Source of the DNA: Spongiactinospora rosea
GTDB taxonomy: Bacteria > Actinomycetota > Actinomycetes > Streptosporangiales > Streptosporangiaceae
Direction of reading: 5' to 3'
Assembly (NCBI RefSeq): GCF_003315795.1
Contig: NZ_QMEY01000013.1
Location: forward strand, 124,001 to 188,000
DNA length: 64,000 nucleotides
The notes beneath the pieces were generated by a model, which saw nothing but the letters and a program-made list of their open reading frames with translations, was not told the origin of the DNA and ran no database searches. Shown here piece after piece: positions 8,325 to 17,449 of the stretch (position 1 is the first letter of the stretch; each line of letters begins with the position of its first letter). The translations under genes and the position numbers were made by a program.

Positions 8325-8750
8325 TCAGATCTTGATCAACGCAGGCCGGATCACCGGATCGGCGACATCGGTCAATGCGGCCAGGTCATCAGGGTCGGAG
8401 GTGACGATCGCGGCGGCGGCCATGATCGCCACGACCACCACGGTCGCGTCGACCACGTCCATCGGGGCCGTTCGCCGCCGGGTGGCCGTCCTACCGCAGA
8501 GCACCCCGGCTTCCTTGCCGATCCGCTCGGTCATGTCGGCGATCTCGCAGCCGAAAAGGAGCCGCGCCAGTGACGCCTGCCGGGCCGATCCGCGCCACAC
8601 CTGTGCGAGCACGGGCACCGGCACGATGATCCGGCGCTTCTCGTCAAGCGCCTGCCGATGCAACCGCCACATCCGCGGCTGATTCGCCTCGGCGGCGATC
8701 AGCGCGCCCGCGTCGTAGACGATCGCAGCGCGCGGCGCGCTCGCCCTCAT
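8325..8750 (-). CDS. PIN-domain toxin, VapC-like
   Basis: 141 residues, the usual length of VapC-type endoribonucleases. VYDAGALIAAE holds the first catalytic Asp, MDVVDATVVVVA the third acidic position and IVTSDPDDLAAL the fourth. The second acidic site lies in VPVPVLAQVWRG, where a Gln stands in the place of the usual Glu; this pattern recurs in actinobacterial PIN toxins as I remember them. It overlaps the antitoxin gene by 4 bp (ATGA), and the antitoxin comes first as in most type II modules. Predicted to cleave RNA when released from its partner. Confidence 0.85.
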   Translation of the reverse strand: MRASAPRAAIVYDAGALIAAEANQPRMWRLHRQALDEKRRIIVPVPVLAQVWRGSARQASLARLLFGCEIADMTERIGKEAGVLCGRTATRRRTAPMDVVDATVVVVAIMAAAAIVTSDPDDLAALTDVADPVIRPALIKI

Positions 8751-9019
8751 CCGGTCAGCCGTGCGTCATCCGCTCCGCCGAACATCCGCGCATCGGCGTC
8801 GGCGAGCACCGCGGCCGCCTGGGACAACTCCCCGGCGGTGATCGCACCGTGCTCGGCCTCCCACTCGGCCACCGCCGCGAGCCCCGCTTCGATCCGCGCG
8901 GAATGCGCAGCGGCACGCGTCATCCAGGCCGACACCGTCAGCCCGGCCCGCTCGGCCGCGGCCACAACGGCCTCCGCGACCTCCTCGGGCAAGGAAACCG
9001 ATAGCTTGCGCACCGCCAT
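8747..9019 (-). CDS. Ribbon-helix-helix antitoxin, VapB-like
   Basis: 90 residues. The N-terminus RKLSVSLPEEVAEAVVAAAE followed by GLTVSAWMTRAAA is the strand-helix-helix of CopG/RHH DNA-binding proteins. The acidic C-terminal half would wrap the toxin. ATG at 9019 is the natural start for an RHH fold; the open frame extends further upstream without similarity. It is expected to repress its own operon through the direct repeats immediately upstream. Confidence 0.8.
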   Translation of the reverse strand: MAVRKLSVSLPEEVAEAVVAAAERAGLTVSAWMTRAAAHSARIEAGLAAVAEWEAEHGAITAGELSQAAAVLADADARMFGGADDARLTG

Positions 9020-9025
9020 ACCACC

Positions 9026-9058
9026 AGCATACGCCCTTGGTAGGAAGTGAGTAGGAAG
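9026..9058 (-). promoter_or_regulatory. Putative toxin-antitoxin promoter with direct-repeat operator
   Basis: On the minus strand two CTTCCTA repeats (plus-strand TAGGAAG at 9041-9047 and 9052-9058) are spaced 11 bp apart, one helical turn. A TATGCT hexamer (9026-9031) lies 6 bp before the antitoxin ATG, which would make a leaderless transcript. An RHH antitoxin binding adjacent repeats at the -35 region would autoregulate. No good -35 hexamer is visible. Confidence 0.45.
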
Positions 9059-9060
9059 AA

Positions 9061-11472
9061 CTATCCGGGAATGGCCATCCAGACGTCGATGGACAGGGAC
9101 CAGGTGGCGTCCGGGGGGGAGGTGAGGCTGCGTTCGTCCTGGCGGCTGCGGAGGTGGAAGGTGTGGCGGGGGGCCGGGGCGTAGGGGGTGAGCTGGCTCT
9201 GGGCGGCGGCGAGCAGGACCGGGCGGCGGCCGGCCTGGCGGATGCGGGTCATCAGGCGCTTGACATCGGCGGGCTGGGCCACCTCCTTGTGGATGGTGGA
9301 GAGGATACGGACGCGGGCCGCCGGTACGCCGCACAGGCCACGGACGACCTGGGCGAACCGGTCGCCGGTGACCCGCTCCACGAGCAGCACGGACGCGTCG
9401 GGGGGGATGGCCGCGCACAGGCCGGAGACGGCGGCGGCCTCACCGCGCTCGACGGGAGTGAAGGCGGTGCCACCGGACACGAAGGCGGGCGGTACCAGGA
9501 CCAGCACGACCCCGGCCACGGCCAGGCCACGCCGTGCCCGAAGGCCGTACCCCCGCTCGCGTGCCTTGGCGAGCACCCAGCGCAGGCCCCAAACCCCGAG
9601 GAGCACCATGCCGGGCACGACCACGGGGACCAGGCGGCGGGAGGCGAAGGGATGGTCGGGCGTGATCGACGGCAACAACAACGTGCTGAACGTCGTCCAC
9701 CCAATGATCGCCAACGCCACCGCCCACCCGAACCCCCCACCCCGCCCCGCCTCACGCACGGCCCGGTCAGCACGGATAGCCCCGCCCGCCTGATCGGCCT
9801 CAGCGCCCCCGGCGATCGGGGCTGCCTGGCCCGGCCCATCGGCCCCACCGGCGCTGCCAGCACGCTTGCCCGGCCCAGCAGCTCCGGACGTCCCAGGCTC
9901 GGCCCCGGACGACTGATCGGTCTCGCCGGCCTGAGCGGTCGCGTTGTCGGCCTTGGTGAGCGGGACGGTGGCCCTTGTCGGGCCGTCGGTTTTAGCGGCC
10001 CCGATGGTCCTGCCTGCCCCCGAGGGCCTTGCTGGTCGGTCGGACCCGGGGGCTGCAGGGAGCAGGCCCGGGTGGGGGGTGGTGGTGAGGTTGGTCAGTC
10101 TTCGGGCGAGGATGGCGGCGGCCAGGGTGGCGAGGAGGACGACGGGGAGGCCGACGTACCAGGTCACCCAGGTGAGGCTGTGTTCGTAGTAGAGGCGGTG
10201 GGGGTCGGGGGGGAGGCCGTTGCCGCGTTGGATGGCCTCGATGAAATCGGCGGTACGGCGGTCGTAGTCGTTGTCGGGGACACGGCGTACGGTCTGGAAC
10301 AAGGGGCGGGCCGCGAGGATCAGGGTGACCGTGACGACCAGTGCCGCCACGACGCCGGGCAGGCGGGACGGCAGGCGCAGGGCGGCGAGCCGTGGCGCGA
10401 GGGCCGCGCCCAGGACCGTCAGCACCAGCACCGCCGCGCAGATCAGCAGCAGCGGGACCAGCGAACCTCGTAGATATTCGAGGTAGGGCCACGACAGCCG
10501 CCACGCGGCGGTGAACCCGGCACCGGCCCCCAGCACCAGGCCGCCCAGCAGCCAGACACCGAGCCCGCCCGGCCCCTCTCGCCGCGCGCGCGACCGCGCG
10601 ACCAGCAGCCCGGCGAAGGCGAGGACCGGCAAGATGTCCCGCAGCCCGTCGATGCGGACCAGCGTGGCCAGCCCGAACACCGCCCCGGCCAGCCCCGCCA
10701 CCACCCGCCGACCGCTCCCAGAGCCCCCGGAAGTGGCGTCGAGAAACAGGATCACCCCGCCGAAGATCATGATCAGGGACGGGATCTCGCTGAACGTGGT
10801 GCGGGAGGTGTACAGGATGGGCAGGCTGACCGCGAACGCGAGGGCGGCGAGCGGGGCCCAGCGGCCGCCGATCAGGCGGGCGGCGGCCCCCGCGACGGTC
10901 AGGACGGCGAGCGAGCCCAGGACGGCCGGGGTGAGCAGCAGGCCGGTCACGCCACCGGCCCAGTGGCCGATCGCGTAGATCAGTGACGGCCCCGCCACGA
11001 ACTGCGGGACGACCGCGCCCTGATGATCGAAGAACCCGACGCTCTCGAAGATCAGCGCCGGATCGGTCCCGCCGAACGCCGCGTCCTGGTAGGGGATCGG
11101 CAGCGAGCCGTGCTCGGCGACCCAGGCCGCGCTCAGCGCGTAGGTGGCCGGATCGCGCCGCACGATGAGCTGCTCGGCGTGCAGCAGCGCGTTGAACACC
11201 CCCGACCCGATCGCGACGGCGAAGACCGCCACGACGTGCCAGGGGCGCGCCTCGATCGGGGCCGACGCCCGGCGCACCCCCGCCCAGCAGGCGAGGACGG
11301 CCAGCGGCACGCCCGTGAGCAGGGCGAACACGGGCGTGAAGCGGCCCGCGAGCAGCAGCGGCAGGGCCGCCGTGAGCCAGCCGGCCAGCGCGAGGGCGGG
11401 CGCGGCCGAGCCCACGGCGAGCACCCGGCCCGCTCGTGGCCACCGCGTGAGGTCGAAACCGGTACCTTTCAT
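9061..11472 (-). CDS. Large polytopic membrane protein, GT-C glycosyltransferase-like
   Basis: 803 residues from ATG 11472 (ATG 11517 is an in-frame alternative). There are about ten or more hydrophobic segments. The first extracellular loop carries RRDPATYALSAAWVAEHGSL, reminiscent of the acidic-residue loop of GT-C enzymes, followed by SRTTFSEIPSLI. Residues about 462-580 form a low-complexity, Ala/Gly/Asp/Pro-rich stretch with no hydrophobic helix, an apparent inserted disordered loop between membrane halves. The protein probably transfers a sugar from a polyprenyl-phosphate donor at the outer membrane face, but the family assignment is by general architecture only. It is divergent from the GT-C-like gene at 11548. 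Confidence 0.65.
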   Translation of the reverse strand: MKGTGFDLTRWPRAGRVLAVGSAAPALALAGWLTAALPLLLAGRFTPVFALLTGVPLAVLACWAGVRRASAPIEARPWHVVAVFAVAIGSGVFNALLHAEQLIVRRDPATYALSAAWVAEHGSLPIPYQDAAFGGTDPALIFESVGFFDHQGAVVPQFVAGPSLIYAIGHWAGGVTGLLLTPAVLGSLAVLTVAGAAARLIGGRWAPLAALAFAVSLPILYTSRTTFSEIPSLIMIFGGVILFLDATSGGSGSGRRVVAGLAGAVFGLATLVRIDGLRDILPVLAFAGLLVARSRARREGPGGLGVWLLGGLVLGAGAGFTAAWRLSWPYLEYLRGSLVPLLLICAAVLVLTVLGAALAPRLAALRLPSRLPGVVAALVVTVTLILAARPLFQTVRRVPDNDYDRRTADFIEAIQRGNGLPPDPHRLYYEHSLTWVTWYVGLPVVLLATLAAAILARRLTNLTTTPHPGLLPAAPGSDRPARPSGAGRTIGAAKTDGPTRATVPLTKADNATAQAGETDQSSGAEPGTSGAAGPGKRAGSAGGADGPGQAAPIAGGAEADQAGGAIRADRAVREAGRGGGFGWAVALAIIGWTTFSTLLLPSITPDHPFASRRLVPVVVPGMVLLGVWGLRWVLAKARERGYGLRARRGLAVAGVVLVLVPPAFVSGGTAFTPVERGEAAAVSGLCAAIPPDASVLLVERVTGDRFAQVVRGLCGVPAARVRILSTIHKEVAQPADVKRLMTRIRQAGRRPVLLAAAQSQLTPYAPAPRHTFHLRSRQDERSLTSPPDATWSLSIDVWMAIPG

Positions 11473-11547
11473 GACTGAGCGCGAGCCTAACGGGAGATCG
11501 CCGCCGAGTCGGCGCATCCGGCCTCGCCTGTGGACAACGGAGGTGGC

Positions 11548-13047
11548 GTGACCCGGCTACGGCTGTGGACAACTGCGAACCGCTGGTTCGCCGGCGTGCT
11601 CGCCCTGGGCGTCGTCCTGCGCATCCTCGCCATGCTCGGCTTCCAGCACGCCCTGTGGTTCCCCGACACCTACACCTACGTCGTCACGGCCATGCGGCCG
11701 AGCCCCGACCTGGTACGCCCGGCCGGCTACTCCTTCTTCCTGCTCCTGCTGCGGCCGTTCCACTCCTTCGGGCTGGTCGTGTTCGTCCAGCACGCGCTCG
11801 GCGTGGCCATGGGCGTGCTGGTGTACGCGGTCGCGCGGCGGCTGCGGGCCCCCCGCTGGGCGGCCACCCTCGCCGCCGCGCCCGTGCTGCTGGACGCCTA
11901 CCAGATCGAGCTGGAACACCTGCTGGTCTCCGACACGCTGTTCGCGTTCCTGGTGCTGTCGGCGGTGTGCCTGGGGATCTCGCGCAGGCCCCGGTGGCGT
12001 ACGGCGTGCGCGATCGGGCTCCTGGTCGCCGCCGCCACGCTGACCAGGTCCGTGGGGCTGCCGCTGATCATCGTGATCGGGGCGTGGCTGCTGCTCCGCC
12101 CGGCCGACCTGGACGCCGGGGAGGCGGGTGAGGACCGGCGGCGCGGGGCGCGGGGACGTGCCGTACGGGCCGGGGTGATGGCGGCGGCGGCCCTGATCCC
12201 GATCTTCGTGTACGGCGGCTGGTTCTACGCGACCCACCAGCGGGTCGGACTGGTCGGCGCGAACGGCGTGTTCCTCTACGCCCGCACGATGTCGTTCGCG
12301 GACTGCTCGGTGATGCGCCCGCCGCCCGACCTGGCGCGGCTCTGCGACCCCCGGCCGCCGTCACTGCGCCCGCCGTCCCAGGAGTACATCTGGGCCGCCG
12401 ACTCCCCGCTCGTGCGACGGCCCGGCATCACGTTCTCGTCCGCCAACGACTCGCTGGCCGGGGGGTTCGCGCTGCTGGCGATCAGGAGCCAGCCGCTTGA
12501 GTACGTCGGGTCGGTGCTGTCGGAGCTGACCCGGACGTTCGCTTGGGACCGGCCGGTCTATCCGGACGCCGAGATCTACGCGTACTACGAGTTCCCGGAA
12601 CGGCCACCGCCGCCCCCCGGCCGCTACCCCGCGCGGGTCGGGGCCGAGGCCGCGAAGGTCTACGAGGAGGGCGAGATCGGCACGCGGATCGTCGAGCCGT
12701 TCGCCGGGGTGCTGCGTGCCTACCAGGACGTCGTACACCTGCCGGGGATCGGGCTGCTGGCGGTTCTGCTGATCCCGCCGGGCGCGGTCCTGGTCAGGCT
12801 CGTACGCCGGGCGCGGCGGTCCGGCACGCTCAGGGACGCGATCCCCGGCTTCCCGCCGCATTCGTGGAAACGCGCGGTCTGGACCCTTCCATGGGCGGTG
12901 GCTTTGGTACTGCTGGTCACCCCGGCGGCGGTGGCGGAGTTCGACTACCGGTACGTGCTGCCCGCATTGCCATTGGCCACGCTGGCGGCGGTGATCTGCG
13001 TACGGCCGGAAGAGGAACGGCCGGAAGACACGCAGGCAGACGCGTAA
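11548..13047 (+). CDS. Polytopic membrane glycosyltransferase, GT39/ArnT-like (GT-C)
   Basis: 499 residues with about ten membrane helices. The first loop LWFPDTYTYVVTAMRPSPDL has the Asp typical of the GT-C catalytic loop, and LLVSDTLFAFLVLSAVC and TLTRSVGLPL follow the pattern of phospholipid-carrier-dependent glycosyltransferases. GTG 11548 is chosen because GGAGG lies 4 bases upstream; the in-frame GTG at 11530 has no such site. Expected to use a polyprenyl-phosphate-linked sugar outside the cytoplasmic membrane. It diverges from the similar large protein at 9061-11472 with only about 75 bp between them. Confidence 0.75.
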   Translation: MTRLRLWTTANRWFAGVLALGVVLRILAMLGFQHALWFPDTYTYVVTAMRPSPDLVRPAGYSFFLLLLRPFHSFGLVVFVQHALGVAMGVLVYAVARRLRAPRWAATLAAAPVLLDAYQIELEHLLVSDTLFAFLVLSAVCLGISRRPRWRTACAIGLLVAAATLTRSVGLPLIIVIGAWLLLRPADLDAGEAGEDRRRGARGRAVRAGVMAAAALIPIFVYGGWFYATHQRVGLVGANGVFLYARTMSFADCSVMRPPPDLARLCDPRPPSLRPPSQEYIWAADSPLVRRPGITFSSANDSLAGGFALLAIRSQPLEYVGSVLSELTRTFAWDRPVYPDAEIYAYYEFPERPPPPPGRYPARVGAEAAKVYEEGEIGTRIVEPFAGVLRAYQDVVHLPGIGLLAVLLIPPGAVLVRLVRRARRSGTLRDAIPGFPPHSWKRAVWTLPWAVALVLLVTPAAVAEFDYRYVLPALPLATLAAVICVRPEEERPEDTQADA

Positions 13048-13127
13048 TCCCAGTAGGTTTCCCCAAACATTCCACGAAATGTCCGAATCTGAGTATGCTG
13101 AGCAACCAGATCACCACGGCGAAGCCG

Positions 13128-13148
13128 GAATCGGTCGTGGACCGATTC
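13128..13148. promoter_or_regulatory. Perfect 9-bp inverted repeat upstream of LCP gene
   Basis: GAATCGGTC is followed by GTG and then by its exact complement GACCGATTC. It lies 80 bp after the membrane transferase stop and 175 bp before the LCP start. No T-run follows, so it may be an operator or an actinobacterial hairpin terminator. Confidence 0.45.
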
Positions 13149-13322
13149 GCTCGATCATGGCGTCGGGCACCGGATGATTGACCTACCCTTTTTCGCGACG
13201 AGCAGGTGAACCGGGGTGCTCGCGGCTGCGGGCCTCGCACGACCAGGGAAGGGGACCTTGAGCGAGCGAGCGATCAGGCGGCCCGTCACGCGGTCGCCGA
13301 AGGCGCCGGCGAAGGAGGCCCC

Positions 13323-15437
13323 GTGACCGAGCATCGGGTCGACCCTCAGGAACCGGGCGGGCGTCGCGCCGCGCGCCGGGCCGCCCGTGGCATGCCCGGG
13401 GGCGAGCCGCCGGACGAGCAGGCGGGCTACCAGCGCCGCCGCCACGTGCCCCAGGCGGACCCGCCGGACCCCGATCGCACCGCTCCCCGCCGCCGCAGGG
13501 ACGAACGCCCCTCCGCCTTCGAGCGCAGCGCGGGCCAGGAGCACGGGTACGCCCGCGGCGGCCACGACCCCGCGGGCCCCGGCCGTACCGGATACACCAA
13601 CCCGGGCGGCGGCTACACCGACCCGGGCGGCGCCTACCCCGAGCAGGGCCGCGCGGGCCGCGGATACACCGACCCTGACGCGTACGCCGAGCGGGGCCGC
13701 CCCGGGGCCGCCGGTCCGCGGCGCGACAGGCCCTCCCACCCCGACCCCGGCCACGAGCAGCAGGGCGGCAGGCGTTCGCGCCGGGCCGCGCTCGCCGACC
13801 AGGCGGAACACTCCGGACGCGGCCACGGGCGCACCGGCCACTCGGAGCAGGGGCACGACAGGTCCGCGCGGGGCGAACCGCCGAACGACGACGACGGCAC
13901 CGGCCGCAGGCGCAAGGAGGGCGACGACGGCGGCGGCAAGATGCGTCTGCTGGCCTGGGGCAGCATCGCCCTGACCGGCCTGGTGGTGGCGGGCACGCTC
14001 ACCGGCTACACGCTCTACCGGTCCCTCTCCAGCGGCATCACGACCGAGGACGTCAACTCCAAACTCGGCGACAAGCGCCCGCCCAACAGCACGGGCGCGC
14101 TCAACGTCCTGCTCGTCGGCTCCGACACCCGCGAGGGCGACAACCTCAAGTACGGCAAGTACATGCTCAACGCGGGCAAGCGCACCGACACCATGATCCT
14201 CATGCACATCTCCCCCGACCGGGACAAGGCCACCCTGATCAGCTTCCCGCGCGACTCGGTGGTGCAGATCCCGTCCTGCCCCGGGCCGAACAACTCGACG
14301 CTCCCGCCCAGGGTCGAGATGATCAACGCCGCCTACAACCAGGGCGGCGTCACCTGCACGATCGCGACCCTCGAATCGCTGACCGGCGTCCGCATCAACC
14401 ACTTCGTCGAGGTCGACTTCACCGGCTTCAAGAGCATCGTCGACGCCCTCGGCGGCATCCGGGTGTGTCTGAAGCAGCCGGTCAACGACCGCAAGGCGAA
14501 GCTGGAGCTGAAGGCCGGCTGGCACAACCTGAAGGGCGAGGCCGCCCTCGGCTACGTACGGCTGCGCGGCTACGGCGACGGCAGCGACATCGGCCGGATC
14601 AAGCGCCAGCAGGTCTTCCTGTCCCAGGTGGTCAAGAAGGCCACCAGCAGCGACCTGATCACCGACCCCGGCCAGTTGTGGAGCTTCATCAAGGCCGCGA
14701 CGAAGTCGGTCAAGATGAACCCCGAGCTGGCCAACAACCCGGACACGCTGTTCCAGATCGCGCAGAGCGCCAGGAAGCTCACGTCGAACGGCGTGCAGTT
14801 CATCACCGTGCCCTGGGGGCCGCACCCCGACGACGAGAACCGCGTCATCTGGAAGCAGCCCGCCGCGAACCAGCTGTTCGCCGCCATCAAGAGCGACATC
14901 GAGGTCAAGCCGACGCCCAAGCTCACCCCCTCCCCCGGCGGCAAGACCACCGGCCCCGCCAAGCCGGTGATCAAGCCGGCGCAGATCAAGGTCCAGGTGC
15001 TGAACGGCACCACGGTGCCGGGCAGGGCCAAGGAGGTCGCCGACGCGCTGACCGCCCAGGGCTTCAAGGTCGTCGAGGTCGGCAACGCCAGGGCGGGCGG
15101 CGTTGACGTGCCCAAGACCCAGATCCTGTTCGGAAAGAAGGCCGCGAACGGCGCCGACTACGCCTCGCCGATCGCCGCCAAGCTGCTGGCCAAGGTCTCG
15201 CCGCAGGCCGGGAAGATCAAGCCGGTGCAGGTGGAGCCGTACACCGCCGCCGCGACCACCGGTCCCAGCTCCACGGCGACCGCCTCCCCGGCGACGGGCG
15301 CGGGCGCCGATGACGGCGCGACGCCGGTCGTCCAGCTCATCGTGGGCGCCGACTGGGAGGGCGTGAAGGCCCCCATCAAGATTCCGGACGACCTGAAGGG
15401 CAGCGTCGTCAACGCCAAGACCAACCCGTGCCAGTGA
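13323..15437 (+). CDS. LytR-CpsA-Psr (LCP) family ligase with LytR_C domain
   Basis: 704 residues. The GTG start is fixed by GAAGGAGG 4 bases upstream. Residues 1-205 are a cytoplasmic, charged, disordered region with YTDPGG-like repeats. One transmembrane helix follows (about 206-230), then the LCP catalytic domain (about 258-435) with NVLLVGSDTREGDN, RTDTMILMHI, ISFPRDSVV and the RIKRQQ signature. A LytR_C domain (VQVLNGTTVPGRAKEVADAL) spans about 553-638. LCP enzymes transfer polyprenyl-pyrophosphate-linked glycopolymers to peptidoglycan, so this would be the final attachment step for the products of this locus. The long N-terminal tail is unusual and may be a regulatory or scaffold segment. 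Confidence 0.92.
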   Translation: MTEHRVDPQEPGGRRAARRAARGMPGGEPPDEQAGYQRRRHVPQADPPDPDRTAPRRRRDERPSAFERSAGQEHGYARGGHDPAGPGRTGYTNPGGGYTDPGGAYPEQGRAGRGYTDPDAYAERGRPGAAGPRRDRPSHPDPGHEQQGGRRSRRAALADQAEHSGRGHGRTGHSEQGHDRSARGEPPNDDDGTGRRRKEGDDGGGKMRLLAWGSIALTGLVVAGTLTGYTLYRSLSSGITTEDVNSKLGDKRPPNSTGALNVLLVGSDTREGDNLKYGKYMLNAGKRTDTMILMHISPDRDKATLISFPRDSVVQIPSCPGPNNSTLPPRVEMINAAYNQGGVTCTIATLESLTGVRINHFVEVDFTGFKSIVDALGGIRVCLKQPVNDRKAKLELKAGWHNLKGEAALGYVRLRGYGDGSDIGRIKRQQVFLSQVVKKATSSDLITDPGQLWSFIKAATKSVKMNPELANNPDTLFQIAQSARKLTSNGVQFITVPWGPHPDDENRVIWKQPAANQLFAAIKSDIEVKPTPKLTPSPGGKTTGPAKPVIKPAQIKVQVLNGTTVPGRAKEVADALTAQGFKVVEVGNARAGGVDVPKTQILFGKKAANGADYASPIAAKLLAKVSPQAGKIKPVQVEPYTAAATTGPSSTATASPATGAGADDGATPVVQLIVGADWEGVKAPIKIPDDLKGSVVNAKTNPCQ

Positions 15438-15462
15438 ACAAGACCGACCCGTGCCAGCGAAC
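15417..15462 (+). repeat. Tandem 23-bp duplication across the LCP stop codon
   Basis: Units 15417-15439 and 15440-15462 both begin AAGACC and differ at two positions. The first contains the LCP stop TGA; in the second the equivalent triplet is CGA. The 23-bp unit is out of phase, so read-through would shift frame. Confidence 0.7.
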
Positions 15463-15560
15463 CCGGGCGGATTCGTAACGATTCCCTGGGTTCCTGTAGG
15501 GGATTCGGCGGCAACCGCTACATATGATCAAGGAGCCCGTTAGGGTGGTCGGGTCGGTGA

Positions 15561-15585
15561 GGGCGAGCACCGATCGTCCTCGCCC
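15561..15585. terminator. Hairpin between LCP and acyltransferase genes
   Basis: GGGCGAG pairs with CTCGCCC across an 11-base loop. It lies downstream of the LCP gene and 60 bp before the acyltransferase start. There is no U-tract; it is terminator-like or a leader structure. Confidence 0.35.
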
Positions 15586-15645
15586 CGCGCCTTGACGGCG
15601 CGCCCGACTGCTCACTGACTCCGACAGATAGCAGAGCTTTTCCCT

Positions 15646-17376
15646 GTGAGTGACGCCCGATCCACCTTCCGCCATGTGCCACGCCACGAGGAGTCCGGCT
15701 CGGAAGGAGGAGCCGGGAACGGTCACGAGTCGCCGTATCGGGCCCCCGAAACCGGTTCCGCGCACGAACCGAACGCGGCGGCCCACGACCGGCACGCGGA
15801 AGGCGTACGGGAGGCCACCCGGGACGCCACGGGCACACCGGCTCCGCGCCGCCCGCTGGACGGCGAGCCCGCCCGCCGCAGCCCCTATCCGCCCGCCGCA
15901 GGGCCCAGCGACTGGTTCACGCCGCCCAGCGCGCCCGCGGCGGCCCCTGAGCCCGCCCCTGGCGGCCACGCCTTCACCGACCGGCACAGTGCCGCCCACG
16001 AGCCGCCGAGCCGGGAGGAGCCCGCCGAGCTCCGCCTCGACGACACGGCCCCGCACGGCTTCCCGCCGATCCCGGCGGCCGACGCGCCCCCGCACAAACC
16101 GCCTGCGGCCCCGCACAAACCGTCCGCGCCCCCGTACGAGCCGCCCGCGACCGCCACCGCGGCTCCCTACGGCGTGCAAGGCTTCCTCTCCCCGGCCCAG
16201 GAGGCGGCTCCCCCGCCCCTCCCGGCGACCCAGCGGCTCGAAGTCCCGCACCCGGCCGACGCCCCCGGCAAGGCGGCCCCCCCGGCTCCCCCGAAGCGGA
16301 AGAGCACCCTCCAGGCCGCGCCCAAGCCCCCACGCCCGGCCAAACAGCGTGAACCGTACCTGGACAACGTCAAGTTCCTACTGATCGCGCTGGTGGTGAT
16401 GGGCCACTCACTGGTGCCCACGCTGGACGCGGGGTCGGCGCGCTCGGCGTACCTGTTCATCTACAGCTTCCACATGCCGCTGTTCGTGCTGATCAGCGGC
16501 TACCTCAGCCGGAACTTCTGGAACTCCAACGCCAAGACCAACAAGCTGGTCGACACCTTCCTGATCCCGTACCTGATCGTGGAGATCGGCTACGCCGCGC
16601 TGCGCTACGCGCTGGGCTCCAAGTGGAGCCTGACGATCATCGACCCGGCCTGGCTGAACTGGTACCTGCTGGCCCTGCTCCTGTGGCGGCTGTCCACCCC
16701 GGTGTGGCGGCGGATGAAGCAGCCGCTGCTGGTCGCCGTGGCCATCTACCTGCTTTCCGGCTTCTCGGAGATATCCGGCGACTTCAGCTTCGACCGCTTC
16801 TTCGGCCTGCTCCCCTTCTTCGTACTCGGCCTGATGATCAAGCCCGAGCACTTCGAGCTGCTGAACCGGCTGTGGGTCAAGATCGTCGCGGCGGTCACGC
16901 TGGCCGCCGCCGCCGTGGTGGCGATCATCATCGCGCCGCACGTCAAGCTGGCCCCGATCTACTTCAAGGACAGCTACCACGACCTGCACCTCTCCTGGTG
17001 GATGGGTCTCGGCCTGCGCGCCGCGCTGCTGGTGGCGGCGCTGGCGATGTCGTTCTCCGTCCTGGCGCTCGTGCCGCGCCGCCAGACGTGGTACACCGAC
17101 CTCGGCACGCGCACGCTGTACGCGTACCTGCTGCACGGTGTCCCCGTGATGATCGCCAAGGAGATGGGCTGGCTGAGCCTGCCCTGGCTGTACGGCCCGC
17201 TGGGGGCGATCGCGATCATGACGATCTGCTTCACGCTGGCGATCGTGCTGTGCCTGCCCGGGACGCGCACGCTGTTCAAGTGGATCATCGAGCCCCGCCT
17301 GACCTGGCTGTACCGCCGCCCCGCCAAGCCGGCCACCGCCACCAGAGGACAGAAGGCGCAACCCGGAAAGACCTGA
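15646..17376 (+). CDS. Acyltransferase family 3 membrane protein with long disordered N-terminus
   Basis: 576 residues, GTG start with a weak ribosome site. Residues 1-234 are proline/alanine-rich with PHKPP-type repeats and predicted disordered. From 235 the acyltransferase-3 domain begins with EPYLDNVKFLLIALVVMGHS, containing the catalytic-type His, then about ten membrane helices. Family members move acyl groups (acetyl, succinyl and others) onto exported carbohydrates; OatA, for example, acetylates peptidoglycan. Here the likely target is a glycopolymer made by the surrounding genes. Like the preceding LCP protein it carries a long cytoplasmic low-complexity tail. Confidence 0.85.
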   Translation: MSDARSTFRHVPRHEESGSEGGAGNGHESPYRAPETGSAHEPNAAAHDRHAEGVREATRDATGTPAPRRPLDGEPARRSPYPPAAGPSDWFTPPSAPAAAPEPAPGGHAFTDRHSAAHEPPSREEPAELRLDDTAPHGFPPIPAADAPPHKPPAAPHKPSAPPYEPPATATAAPYGVQGFLSPAQEAAPPPLPATQRLEVPHPADAPGKAAPPAPPKRKSTLQAAPKPPRPAKQREPYLDNVKFLLIALVVMGHSLVPTLDAGSARSAYLFIYSFHMPLFVLISGYLSRNFWNSNAKTNKLVDTFLIPYLIVEIGYAALRYALGSKWSLTIIDPAWLNWYLLALLLWRLSTPVWRRMKQPLLVAVAIYLLSGFSEISGDFSFDRFFGLLPFFVLGLMIKPEHFELLNRLWVKIVAAVTLAAAAVVAIIIAPHVKLAPIYFKDSYHDLHLSWWMGLGLRAALLVAALAMSFSVLALVPRRQTWYTDLGTRTLYAYLLHGVPVMIAKEMGWLSLPWLYGPLGAIAIMTICFTLAIVLCLPGTRTLFKWIIEPRLTWLYRRPAKPATATRGQKAQPGKT

Positions 17377-17449
17377 AGTTAAACGGTCGTTCCACCAGCA
17401 TTTACGCAACACATCCGGGCGCGACGGGATGGCGGCGCAGCATCGAAGC

